This document shows, in pieces, positions 25,516 to 31,748 of a DNA stretch of 31,748 nt (its first letter is position 1; every line of letters starts with the position of its first letter). The DNA comes from Chloroflexota bacterium (GTDB lineage: Bacteria > Chloroflexota > Limnocylindria > Limnocylindrales > CSP1-4), in NCBI GenBank assembly GCA_016200745.1, contig JACQEF010000105.1:1-31748 (forward strand), read 5' to 3'. Both the position numbers and the translations under genes were made by a program. The notes beneath the pieces were generated by a model. That model was not told the DNA's origin and did no database searches. It saw nothing but the letters and a program-made list of their open reading frames with translations.

Positions 25516-26219
25516 GGGTTGATCATTTCTACGAGCGACTTCCGGACGAGGAGACGCCCGCGCACCCTCTCGCGGACTCCCTCGGCCACTAAAGTGAGGA
25601 CCACCGCAACCGCGGCTGGAGCCAGTAGCGCGAGTGGAGTCCAGTCGTAGGCGCGCGTGAGGACGATCGCAACCAACCAAGAGGCCAGAACCAGCCCCGA
25701 GAGCGCGTAGCAGACCCTCACGAGGGTAAGCCGCCTTCGGTATCGCTCGAGGTCGCCTTCGAGGCAACCCAGAGTCATGAGGTACACGATCATGGGAGGC
25801 AAGACGACGAGAGCCTGGGTGAGCTGGGGCATCGATTCCACGAGCCTCACCTGGAGCTGGTTGGCGAGCGGTCTCACGATCAGGTCGCGACTTCTCTGCG
25901 GCGCGGCGTCAGGGTCGGCTTCGATCTCGGCCGCGGCGCTCCGCAGCACGCCCGGATCGACCGGGAGTTCGGACGCAGGTCGAAGGTTGAAGTAGAGATC
26001 GAAGAGATCGGGCAACGTAGTCGCCATCACATCGCGAAGAACGTCACCCTGCTTCGTGGCCTCCGACCCGAAGAACGCATCGATCCACGTTTCCCACCGT
26101 TCCGGCTCATCTCGCCATTGTTTGACGACATACCCGAACCAGGCAATCGCCATCACGACCAGGACCGCTGCGAGGCCGTCGGGCAGCCATGGCGACGTCG
26201 CGACCGGTGGAAGCGTCAC
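25512..26219 (-). CDS. Multi-spanning membrane protein of unknown function
   Basis: The frame begins at a GTG at 26273, but the GTG at 26219 overlaps the upstream stop (GTGA), exactly as the other joints in this operon do, so it is preferred; the product has 235 residues. One membrane helix follows the start (GLAAVLVVMAIAWFGYVV). A soluble stretch of about 100 residues follows (PERWETWIDAFFGSEATKQGD...LIVRPLANQLQVRLVESMPQL). Three more helices follow near the C terminus (VVLPPMIVYLMTLG, YALSGLVLASWLVAIVL, PLALLAPAAVAVVLTLV). No family is recognised. In an SOS-controlled, nuclease-containing operon, a membrane effector that damages the envelope is one possibility, not shown by the sequence. 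Confidence 0.6.
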   Translation of the reverse strand: MTLPPVATSPWLPDGLAAVLVVMAIAWFGYVVKQWRDEPERWETWIDAFFGSEATKQGDVLRDVMATTLPDLFDLYFNLRPASELPVDPGVLRSAAAEIEADPDAAPQRSRDLIVRPLANQLQVRLVESMPQLTQALVVLPPMIVYLMTLGCLEGDLERYRRRLTLVRVCYALSGLVLASWLVAIVLTRAYDWTPLALLAPAAVAVVLTLVAEGVRERVRGRLLVRKSLVEMINP

Positions 26220-26800
26220 TCGCGAACGGAGTTGAGGCCGAGCTGTCCCTTGATCTCCGAATGGGTCGTCCACTCCTCGTGCTCTCGATAGACACGACGC
26301 AGCAGCTCCCGCAGGGGAAGGCGACCGTAGTCAGAGACGATTGTTTCGATGGTCGACCTCAGATCAGCGGGCGCGTCCTGCCAGAGGTGGTCGGCTACCG
26401 TCCTGCCGTCTGACGTCAAGGCAAACGCAGCCGGCTGGGGGCCGCTCGCCGGGATTGGCTCGGCGTCATCGAGGTCATTGCCTTCCACGAAGAGCGCCGT
26501 TTCGACTTCGTCGGGGGTGCCGGGCGTCGCTGCCCTTGCAGCCATGAGCGGAGGCTCGAAGCTCGTCAGTACCTGGACGGCGTCGTACAACTCCGGCGTG
26601 AACGGGCCCATCTTGTAGGGCCGAAACACCGGAACAGGCGCTTGGTGGGCTTTCGCCAGACGCTTGTACCGATCGTCCTCCGTGATGAGGAAGATCAACT
26701 TCTGGAGGCGGGTTATCCCGGTGAGCTTCCCGCCAGCTGCTCGGAGAAGCAGCAAGACGAGGTCTGGTGTGCTGTCAATCGTCTGCGTCGGCACCGGCAT
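26216..26800 (-). CDS. YwgA/Panacea-like regulatory or antitoxin protein
   Basis: The ATG at 26800 follows a purine-rich GGGAAAGGGGGTG site and gives 194 residues; the longer frame upstream would run through the promoter and SOS box. The N-terminal half reads LVLLLLRAAGGKLTGITRLQKLIFLITED, then FRPYKMGPFTPELYDAVQVL. This is the layout of the YwgA and Panacea/SocA (DUF4065) winged-helix-like families (G-x-T-x-L-Q-K-L-x-F-L, then P-Y-x-x-G-P-[YF]). Panacea proteins include antitoxins and proteolytic adaptors. The C-terminal part (LRSTIETIVSDYGRLPLRELLRRVYREHEEWT) fits the same group. As first gene of the operon it could be its antitoxin or regulator. Confidence 0.65.
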   Translation of the reverse strand: MPVPTQTIDSTPDLVLLLLRAAGGKLTGITRLQKLIFLITEDDRYKRLAKAHQAPVPVFRPYKMGPFTPELYDAVQVLTSFEPPLMAARAATPGTPDEVETALFVEGNDLDDAEPIPASGPQPAAFALTSDGRTVADHLWQDAPADLRSTIETIVSDYGRLPLRELLRRVYREHEEWTTHSEIKGQLGLNSVRE

Positions 26801-26837
26801 CACCCCCTTTCCCGGCGATCTGGGTGGGGAAGTCAAC

Positions 26838-26851
26838 AGAACGTTTGTTCT
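26838..26851 (-). promoter_or_regulatory. Perfect LexA/SOS (Cheo-type) box
   Basis: AGAAC-GTTT-GTTCT is an exact 5-4-5 palindrome containing GAAC-N4-GTTC, the LexA box of Gram-positive bacteria and also reported for Dehalococcoides in Chloroflexota. It lies immediately downstream of the -10 box for the minus-strand operon and 37 bp upstream of the first ATG, a position where LexA would block transcription. Confidence 0.7.
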
Positions 26852-26868
26852 AGTATACCCACGCGTGG
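26852..26868 (-). promoter_or_regulatory. -10 box and adjoining 10-bp palindrome of the minus-strand operon
   Basis: On the minus strand TATACT (26852-26857) is a 5/6 match to the -10 consensus. The perfect palindrome CCACGCGTGG occupies 26859-26868, just upstream, in the spacer. No convincing -35 lies at 17 bp (TTTCGG). The -10 box is thus sandwiched between two palindromes, one of them the LexA box, suggesting two regulators or an activator plus LexA. Confidence 0.5.
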
Positions 26869-27107
26869 AACCGGCCGAAATCGTGTGCCGATAGGGTAGC
26901 TGGCCTGCTCTTGCCCGGCAAGCGTTTTCAGTCATCGCGTTAGAGCCGGGCGCGCCAAGGACCGCGCCGTAGGCGACCGGATCGAGGACCTCGGTCCCGA
27001 CCGAGAGATCGTCGCCCATTGGCCGTTCGTTGGGACGCGGTTCGGTGGCCTGATGGTGACAGGGCCGCGCCCTCCATGAACTTCGGGAGAAACGTACACA
27101 AGTCCTC

Positions 27108-27135
27108 TTGACTGGCGGACGCTAGCGCGCATAGT
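27108..27135 (+). promoter_or_regulatory. Predicted promoter giving a leaderless transcript
   Basis: TTGACT (27108-27113) and CATAGT (27130-27135) are 5/6 and 4/6 matches to the sigma-70 boxes with a 16-bp spacer. Only 7 nt separate the -10 from the ATG at 27143 and no Shine-Dalgarno exists. The mRNA probably starts at, or within a few bases of, the start codon. Confidence 0.6.
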
Positions 27136-27142
27136 CTGTCGC

Positions 27143-27436
27143 ATGGTCGTGACGGTCAGAACCCTCAGGCGCCAGATGGCGGACTTCGCGGAGAGCGTCG
27201 CGCGCGGTGAGAGCGTCATCGTCCTTCGCCATGGCCGCCCTTTGGCGATGCTCCGGCCGCCGTTCCCGAGCGAGCGATGCCGGACCCAGTCGATCACCTC
27301 CTTCCGCGATGACCTCAGGCGTGGTCTGCTCAGCGCTAGGCGCCGGCCGCTCCGACTGACCTGGCGCGACGAACCCCTCGAGGTCGTCGTCTGCGCTGTT
27401 CCGCGCGATCTCGTGCTCACGGAGGACGAGTCATGA
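27143..27436 (+). CDS. Phd/YefM-type antitoxin-like protein
   Basis: This 97-residue protein opens with the Phd/YefM fold: VRTLRRQMADFAESVARGESVIVLRHGRPLAML, the usual swapped dimer with a short hairpin that binds DNA. The second half (FRDDLRRGLLSARRRPLRLTWRDEPLEVVV) differs from a simple toxin-binding tail and may interact with the next protein. No PIN, RelE or Doc toxin is encoded nearby; the next gene also encodes Phd-like domains. The ATGA overlap with that gene indicates coupling. A role as an autoregulatory repressor of the conjugation genes is a reasonable inference. Confidence 0.7.
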   Translation: MVVTVRTLRRQMADFAESVARGESVIVLRHGRPLAMLRPPFPSERCRTQSITSFRDDLRRGLLSARRRPLRLTWRDEPLEVVVCAVPRDLVLTEDES

Positions 27437-28026
27437 CCATGGGCGGCGAGCTCCAGGCACTGGGCATGCGCGAGGTTCGCGAGCGGATCCGGGCGGTCGT
27501 CGCGCGAGTGGCGGAGGGGAGCCCGCTCGTCATCATGCAGCACGGCGACCCGGCCGCCGTCCTGATCCGCTTCGACGAAGCTGAGCGCTGGACTCGGATC
27601 GAGCGCGGACTCGCGGCGCTGCACGCGCTCGAGGTCTACCCCGAGCTCATGGCGGGGACTGGTCAGCTCGGCACAGCCGTTCGCGGCGAGTTCAAGCCGA
27701 CCCGCGCCGCAATCCGCCGGCTGGACGAAGAGCCACGCGAGATCCTCGGTTCGCTGCAGACGGCCCAGATCACGGACCTGCGCGAGAAGCTCGCAACCTA
27801 CCTCGAGGAGGTCGCGACCGGCCGCGCACTGACCGTTGTGTCGAGCGGCCGCTTCGCCGCGACGCTCATCAGCTCGCGCGAGTTCGACCGTCTCCGGGCG
27901 CTAAACCGGGCAGTCTCGTGGTTCGCGGCCGCGGGGCTGGATCTCGGTGCTGCGGATGAGGGCGAGATCGCCGCGTTCGTCCGCGACTACCGCGGTCAAA
28001 CGCGGACGGGATCAGCCGTCGGCTGA
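27433..28026 (+). CDS. Protein with two Phd-like domains
   Basis: The start overlaps the preceding stop by 4 bp. The 197-residue protein carries two copies of the Phd/YefM pattern. The first, at about residues 8-50, reads LGMREVRERIRAVVARVAEG then PLVIMQHGDPAAVLI. The second, at about 108-155, reads QITDLREKLATYLEEVATG then ALTVVSSGRFAATLIS. A tandem Phd protein is unusual and could bind DNA as a pseudo-tetramer with the upstream Phd protein. No toxin is encoded next to it; the next gene, 11 bp on, is a conjugative pilin. It more likely regulates the transfer operon than forms a toxin-antitoxin pair. Confidence 0.7.
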   Translation: MTMGGELQALGMREVRERIRAVVARVAEGSPLVIMQHGDPAAVLIRFDEAERWTRIERGLAALHALEVYPELMAGTGQLGTAVRGEFKPTRAAIRRLDEEPREILGSLQTAQITDLREKLATYLEEVATGRALTVVSSGRFAATLISSREFDRLRALNRAVSWFAAAGLDLGAADEGEIAAFVRDYRGQTRTGSAVG

Positions 28027-28037
28027 GGATCACCGCG

Positions 28038-28430
28038 ATGTCTGACCTGCGTCTCGGCCGCCCGTTCCCTTATCGCCGGCTTATCGCGGCCTTCGCTCTC
28101 GCTCTCTTCTGGCTGGTCGCGGCATCACCCGTCCTCGGCGCGGACTCGGTCCCGTCCGGCGCCCGCGAGGCCCTCGCGCCGGTGACCCGGATGATCGGGA
28201 CGATGGTGGCGATCGCCATCGGCCTCGGCATCGCGATCTGTACGGCGGTCATCGTCTGGGGCGGGATCGAGAAGATGCTGGCCGGCGCGAACAGCGAGGC
28301 CGAACACAAGGCCCAGCGCCGGATCAGCAACGGGATCATGGGTCTCGTCTGGATGGTCGTGGCCAGCGTGGTCGTGTCGGTGATCTCGGCCATCGCCGTC
28401 GCCTACGGGCTCATCGAGAAGCCGTTCTGA
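28038..28430 (+). CDS. TrbC/VirB2-type conjugative pilin
   Basis: The ATG at 28038 follows a GAGGAT site and gives 130 residues. A long signal peptide (about residues 1-35, with IAAFALALFWLVAASPVLG and probable cleavage after VLG) is followed by two hydrophobic helices: TMVAIAIGLGIAICTAVIVWGG and IMGLVWMVVASVVVSVISAIA. Between them is a short polar loop (EKMLAGANSEAEHKAQRRISNG). This is the standard VirB2/TrbC layout and length. The next gene encodes the TrbL/VirB6-like channel protein, so this begins a type IV secretion/conjugation cluster. Confidence 0.75.
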   Translation: MSDLRLGRPFPYRRLIAAFALALFWLVAASPVLGADSVPSGAREALAPVTRMIGTMVAIAIGLGIAICTAVIVWGGIEKMLAGANSEAEHKAQRRISNGIMGLVWMVVASVVVSVISAIAVAYGLIEKPF

Positions 28431-28442
28431 CCCGATGCGACG

Positions 28443-29540
28443 ATGGCAACGCTGGCGCACCTCCGGCCGCTTGTTCCCGAGACGGTGGTGCGTGTCGTCC
28501 GCCGACCTCCGGTGTCGCCGGTCGCGATCCTGCTCGTCGTACTGGCGCTGTCCGGAGTCGCCTGGACGTTCATCGGCTCGGCGTCGCCTGCTCCGTCGGC
28601 GCCGACGGTTCCGCCCATAGCGAGTACTCCAAACGACCTGCCGAGGGGAGACATCCCGTTCATCGGCGACCCCATCCGGGATCTCACGATCTGGTGGTCG
28701 AACCGCCTGTCGGACGCCAGCCAGGCCGGCCTGACCAGCCTCCAAGGCCACTACCTGACACCGCTCGACCCGATGGCCGACGACGTGGTCAAGAACCTGT
28801 ACGGCAAGATCCTGATGATTACGATCCCGCTCCTGACCCTGGGCGGGATGATCCTCGGCTATCTCATCATGACCAGCCGCACCACCGGCGAGACCGCGTA
28901 CAGCGCGCGGGCGGTCACCCCGCGCTTCGTGGTCGGGGCGACGCTCTCCGTCCTCGGGATCTTCCTTGTCTCGGTCTTCGCCCAGTTCGTCATCGCCACC
29001 GACCTCGCCATGGTCGGCGTCGCGGTGCCGAACGGCGCCGTCGGCGGATCCGACGCCTGGCCCGCGGCGGGCGGCGTCTTCCAGGTCCTCCAGAACGCCT
29101 CGTTCGACCCGCGGATCCCCGAAGGCCCAAACAACTGGAACGACGGGGCATGGCTGTCGGCCGGGCTCGGCGCGGCGGTGCTCGTGACCCTGCTCCAGAT
29201 GGTCAACGCCGCGCTCTCGGCGGTCGAACGGCTCATGGTCCTCGTCGGGCCGATCTGCCTGGCGGCATACGCGCTGCCCGCCACCCAGCGGATCACGAAC
29301 GGCTGGCTCAAGGTCCTGCTCGCGATCCTGGTCGTGCGCTTCGCCTGGACGATCGTCTTCGTCCTGTTCAGCCTCGAGGCGGTCGGCCACATCAACGGCG
29401 CCGGAAACCCGCCGACCGTGGGGGACACGAATGCGCTGCTCGGCCTGGCCACGGGCTGCGCGCTGCTCTCGCTCCTTCTGCCGTTTGCCCTCATCCCGGC
29501 TGCGCTTTCCGGGCCGGGGCCGCTGAGGACCGAGACGTGA
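28443..29540 (+). CDS. TrbL/VirB6-like inner-membrane channel protein
   Basis: This 365-residue polytopic protein has an N-terminal anchor (about 25-45, VAILLVVLALSGVAWTFIG), a periplasmic proline-rich linker, and then about five further membrane segments. The central and late segments (ILMITIPLLTLGGMILGYLI, TLSVLGIFLVSVFAQFVIA, LGAAVLVTLLQMVNAALSAVERLMVL, WLKVLLAILVVRFAWTIVFVL and ATGCALLSLLLPFALIPAAL) fit the TrbL/VirB6 pattern of VirB6-like proteins in conjugative elements. It lies between pilin and PrgI genes, as expected. There is no clear Shine-Dalgarno. An ATG at 28435 is in another frame. Confidence 0.7.
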   Translation: MATLAHLRPLVPETVVRVVRRPPVSPVAILLVVLALSGVAWTFIGSASPAPSAPTVPPIASTPNDLPRGDIPFIGDPIRDLTIWWSNRLSDASQAGLTSLQGHYLTPLDPMADDVVKNLYGKILMITIPLLTLGGMILGYLIMTSRTTGETAYSARAVTPRFVVGATLSVLGIFLVSVFAQFVIATDLAMVGVAVPNGAVGGSDAWPAAGGVFQVLQNASFDPRIPEGPNNWNDGAWLSAGLGAAVLVTLLQMVNAALSAVERLMVLVGPICLAAYALPATQRITNGWLKVLLAILVVRFAWTIVFVLFSLEAVGHINGAGNPPTVGDTNALLGLATGCALLSLLLPFALIPAALSGPGPLRTET

Positions 29541-30256
29541 ACGACCGAGGTCTGGTCGAGGTCCCCGAGAACGCGGTCCGCGACGAGCCGATCGCCTTCG
29601 GCCTGACCGGGATCCAGCTGGGCATCTGCGGCGTCGCCGCGCTATTCGCGGCAGCGCTCAACCTGCTGCCGGTCTGGGAGCCGATCCGGATCGTGCTGAT
29701 CGTGCTCGGCGCAGGGCCCGTCGCGCTCGCCGCCGCCCTGCCGGTCCAGGGCGAGCCCGCCTATCGGTGGCTCATCCGCGCCGTCCGCTATCTCCGCGGC
29801 CGCCGGACCTGGCAGGCGTCGCTCATCGGCGCGACTGCGGTAACTCAGCACCCCGCTAGGATCGCTGATAAGCCGCAGATAAGCGGCGCTGACCAGACTG
29901 CAGAGTCACCCGCGGAGGGGATGGACGAGGGTCCGACTTGGCAGATCGGGGACAATACCGCTACAACACCGCAGAGGGCCTCGTCGCCAACAGGCGAAGC
30001 GTCACCCGACGAGGCGCCCGGGCGACCCCCTCCTGCGCGTGAGCAGGTGGTCATGCACTGGCGGACCCTCCGCCAGGTCGTCGCGCAGATGGCGGGGCTG
30101 GCGATGACGGATCTGCCGGCCGCGACACCCGACCGGGAGGAGCCGGCGGAGGCCGAGGTGCTGACCCCGGAACCCGTGGCCGATGGCCCGGGTCTCGTGG
30201 TCGACCTGACCCCGGACCCCGACGTCGGAGGTGAGACCGATGCCATCGCTTCGTGA
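29537..30256 (+). CDS. PrgI-family (VirB3-like) conjugation protein with long C-terminal tail
   Basis: The GTG at 29537 overlaps the previous stop by 4 bp; the product has 239 residues. The N-terminal 95 residues are PrgI-like: VPENAVRDEPIAFGLTGIQLGICGVAALFA, then two membrane helices and EPAYRWLIRAVRYLRGRRTW. PrgI is the VirB3 equivalent in Gram-positive-type conjugation systems. The remaining 145 residues are a hydrophilic, presumably disordered tail, with a central patch (about 29840-30000) visibly richer in A and T than its surroundings, and then a conserved-looking VVMHWRTLRQVVAQMAGLAM helix. The next gene starts inside its last 17 bp. Confidence 0.7.
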   Translation: MNDRGLVEVPENAVRDEPIAFGLTGIQLGICGVAALFAAALNLLPVWEPIRIVLIVLGAGPVALAAALPVQGEPAYRWLIRAVRYLRGRRTWQASLIGATAVTQHPARIADKPQISGADQTAESPAEGMDEGPTWQIGDNTATTPQRASSPTGEASPDEAPGRPPPAREQVVMHWRTLRQVVAQMAGLAMTDLPAATPDREEPAEAEVLTPEPVADGPGLVVDLTPDPDVGGETDAIAS

Positions 30257-30497
30257 TCACCTCAACCGGACGCCGCAGGTCCGCAGTCGAGACCTCGCCA
30301 CCTGGATGGCACCGGCTCTCGGGCCGCGCGAGTACCCGATGGCCCCTCGATTCTTCGAGGAGGCCGCATTAACGGTGCTCGCTCACGTCTTTCGGGAGTC
30401 GGGTCCCATCCGTGAGGCGCTCGTCTACGAGCGACGCCGCTTCGAGCGGTTGGTCCAACTCATCCACCGCCTGCCCGCAAGGGGAGGTGATGGCTGA
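30240..30497 (+). CDS. Unknown 85-residue protein of the conjugation cluster
   Basis: The ATG at 30240 has a strong GGAGGTGA site 6 nt upstream. The protein is helical and basic (PRFFEEAALTVLAHVFRESG, ALVYERRRFERLVQLIHRLP) and no family is recognised. It overlaps the end of prgI by 17 bp and its stop overlaps the ATG of the JAB gene by one base. It is therefore embedded in the operon and probably works with the JAB/ThiF proteins or the transfer machinery. Confidence 0.6.
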   Translation: MPSLRDHLNRTPQVRSRDLATWMAPALGPREYPMAPRFFEEAALTVLAHVFRESGPIREALVYERRRFERLVQLIHRLPARGGDG

Positions 30498-31324
30498 TGT
30501 TCCCGATCATCGAGGCCGGTCCCTCGCTCGACCAGGCGTCCTTGCCAGCCTTCGTCGTCGCTCGCGACGGGCTCTACCTGCGGAAGCGAAGCCTCCTCGG
30601 GTTGAGCCAGACGAAGGTCGGCCGAGTCGCCCATCTGCCGGAGGGCCGGGAGTTCCTCGACTATGCGCTGCCGAAGGTCCCTCAAGATCTGATGGCTCGT
30701 GCGGTCGGCTTCTTCCGCGCCGTCTACCGGCTCCACCGGACCGAGGCCGCGGTCCTTCTGGTCTGGCGTGACGGGTCGTTCGACCTCGTCGTGCCGGCCC
30801 AGAAGGTGTCGAGCGTGTCGGTCAGGTTCGACCTGGCGGACGGCGACCTGCCGTCAGGCGCTCGGCTCGTCGGGACGATCCACTCGCATGGGGGCTTCGG
30901 CGCCTATGCGAGCTCGACCGACGAGGACGACGAGGCGGAGCTCGACGGGCTCCACATCGTCGTCGGCGACTTCGATCGGCGACGGCTCGGCTTCGCAGCC
31001 GCGATCGTCGTCGACGGTATCCGCTTCCACCTGAAGACCGGTCAGCTCATCGAGCGGCCTCGGCGTCTCGCCGAGCCGTCCGACGAGTGGCTCCAGAAGG
31101 TGAAGCTGGCGCCGCCGCCTCGTCTCAAGGGCAAACCGTCGATGGCCGAGTACCTCGCCCGGGGCTTCAAGCCCTCGGACGAGATCTCCAAGCCGAGCCG
31201 GCGGGAGCTCGACGATGCGATCGAGAAGGCGAGCAAGCTCGCCACCGCCCTCGGCTTCCGCCTCTCCCACTGGCTCGTCCCGATCTCCGGCTCGAGCGAG
31301 AAGGGAGGCGCAGCCGATGGCTAG
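30497..31324 (+). CDS. JAB/JAMM metallopeptidase (PRTRC protein A-like)
   Basis: This 275-residue protein has a complete JAMM zinc motif, H129-S-H131-x7-S139-x2-D142 (within TIHSHGGFGAYASSTD), with Glu83 a possible catalytic acid. The fold is preceded by about 80 residues and followed by a helical tail (KPSRRELDDAIEKASKLATALGF). JAB proteases cut ubiquitin-like proteins or peptides at isopeptide or C-terminal bonds. Next to a ThiF-like E1 this matches the PRTRC cassette of plasmids and integrative elements, and more broadly bacterial ubiquitin-like conjugation operons. GGGGAGGTGA is placed 6 nt before the ATG. The 3' end overlaps the next gene by 8 bp. Confidence 0.8.
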   Translation: MFPIIEAGPSLDQASLPAFVVARDGLYLRKRSLLGLSQTKVGRVAHLPEGREFLDYALPKVPQDLMARAVGFFRAVYRLHRTEAAVLLVWRDGSFDLVVPAQKVSSVSVRFDLADGDLPSGARLVGTIHSHGGFGAYASSTDEDDEAELDGLHIVVGDFDRRRLGFAAAIVVDGIRFHLKTGQLIERPRRLAEPSDEWLQKVKLAPPPRLKGKPSMAEYLARGFKPSDEISKPSRRELDDAIEKASKLATALGFRLSHWLVPISGSSEKGGAADG

Positions 31325-31748
31325 CCGGATCGTCCTTGTCGGCTGCGGCGGGATTGGGAGCCAGTTGCTCCCGCCGCTCGTCCGCTACCTCTCGAACCGG
31401 CCCGAGCCGCGGTCGCTTCTCGTCCTCGTCGACGGCGACGTCTTCGAGCCCGGGAACCGATCGCGACAGGCCTGCTCGACCAGCGATCTGGGCTCGAACA
31501 AGGCCGAGGCCCTGGCCCGGATCGCCCGAGAGGATGGGCTCGCCGTTCAGGCGATCCCCGAGTTCATCGATGAGACCAACGTCCGCTCGATCGTCCGTGA
31601 GGGGGACATCGTCCTCCTCGCGGTCGACAACCACCGGGCGCGGGCCCTCGTCGATCGGCATCTCGGGTCGCTCGATACGGCGACGCTCATCAGCGGCGGC
31701 AACGACGAGACGGACGGCAACGTCCAGCTCGTCCGCCGCCGCGACGGC
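31317..31748 (+). CDS. ThiF-family E1-like adenylyltransferase, 5' part
   Basis: The first 144 residues are visible; the gene runs off the window. The start MASRIVLVGCGGIGSQLLPPL carries the nucleotide-binding GxGxxG (Gly8/10/13 region), and VDGDVFEPGNRSRQ with SDLGSNKAEALA matches the D-x-D...N-x-x-R-Q and K-A motifs that bind ATP in E1/ThiF proteins. It overlaps the JAB gene by 8 bp, after GGGAGG. The C-terminal zinc and cysteine regions lie outside, so ubiquitin-like transfer activity cannot be judged. Confidence 0.85.
   Translation, partial: MASRIVLVGCGGIGSQLLPPLVRYLSNRPEPRSLLVLVDGDVFEPGNRSRQACSTSDLGSNKAEALARIAREDGLAVQAIPEFIDETNVRSIVREGDIVLLAVDNHRARALVDRHLGSLDTATLISGGNDETDGNVQLVRRRDG

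Noticed and set aside
30240..31324. Di-glycine near the C termini of PrgI (VGGE), the 85-residue protein (ARGGDG) and the JAB protein (KGGAADG), suggestive of ubiquitin-like tails beside a JAB and an E1
   Set aside because: In each case GG is the translation of the next gene's Shine-Dalgarno (GGAGGTGA, GGGGAGGTGA, GGGAGGCG) read through the overlap. The 85-residue protein also shows no ubiquitin-like strand pattern.
1..31748. CRISPR array or cas genes
   Set aside because: No regularly spaced repeats and no Cas motifs were seen on either strand.

Overview
This is a GC-rich window with many GTG starts, dense 4-bp start/stop overlaps and few Shine-Dalgarno sites. A Gram-positive-type LexA box (GAAC-N4-GTTC), a PrgI/VirB2/TrbL-type conjugation cluster and a DUF2652-type gene fit Chloroflexota (possibly the Limnocylindria/Ellin6529 side). 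An actinobacterium is not excluded. No taxonomic marker gene is present.

Layout. (1) 1-3804 is chromosomal housekeeping and signalling: the end of an NAD(P)H-hydrate epimerase gene, a Crp/Fnr regulator, a PAS protein, an MBL-fold hydrolase and a DUF2652/SRPBCC protein. (2) 3805-4690 is a graveyard. It holds the C-terminal third of a ThiF/E1 gene, frameshifted by an 8-bp tandem duplication, and a degenerate tRNA-Gln(CTG). (3) 4557-8868 is a compact two-gene convergent module. A caspase-like protease fused to a Ski2-like helicase faces a putative Abi-like protein. Each gene has a copy of the same 44-bp element about 90 bp upstream of its start. (4) 8869-9983 is mostly non-coding, with a zinc-ribbon ORF and what may be a decayed tyrosine recombinase. 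(5) 9984-23812 is a large defence-type locus: a nuclease-methyltransferase of the type ISP kind, a membrane protein, a DUF6998-like protein, a 1576-aa DEAH helicase with a C-terminal DUF1998/MZB zinc domain, and a 1000-aa partner that looks DruH-like at the N terminus and carries about four S1-like repeats. Small minus-strand genes interrupt it, including a truncated TacA-like antitoxin in frame with an unknown protein. (6) 26800-23834 (minus) is a tightly overlapping four-gene operon: YwgA/Panacea-like protein, membrane protein, PD-(D/E)xK-like protein and a divergent TGT-like protein. A perfect SOS box overlaps its promoter. (7) 27108-31748 is a conjugative-element segment: two Phd-type genes from a predicted leaderless promoter, VirB2/TrbC pilin, TrbL/VirB6, PrgI, an unknown 85-aa protein, a JAB/JAMM peptidase and the start of a ThiF-like E1.

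The window therefore reads as chromosome followed by a layered defence island that adjoins or belongs to an integrative conjugative element. The best candidates for undescribed biology are the caspase-helicase module with its paired elements, the SOS-controlled TGT-like operon, and the methyltransferase + DUF1998 helicase + S1-fused DruH-like locus. All family names come from reading motifs by eye; no database search was run.
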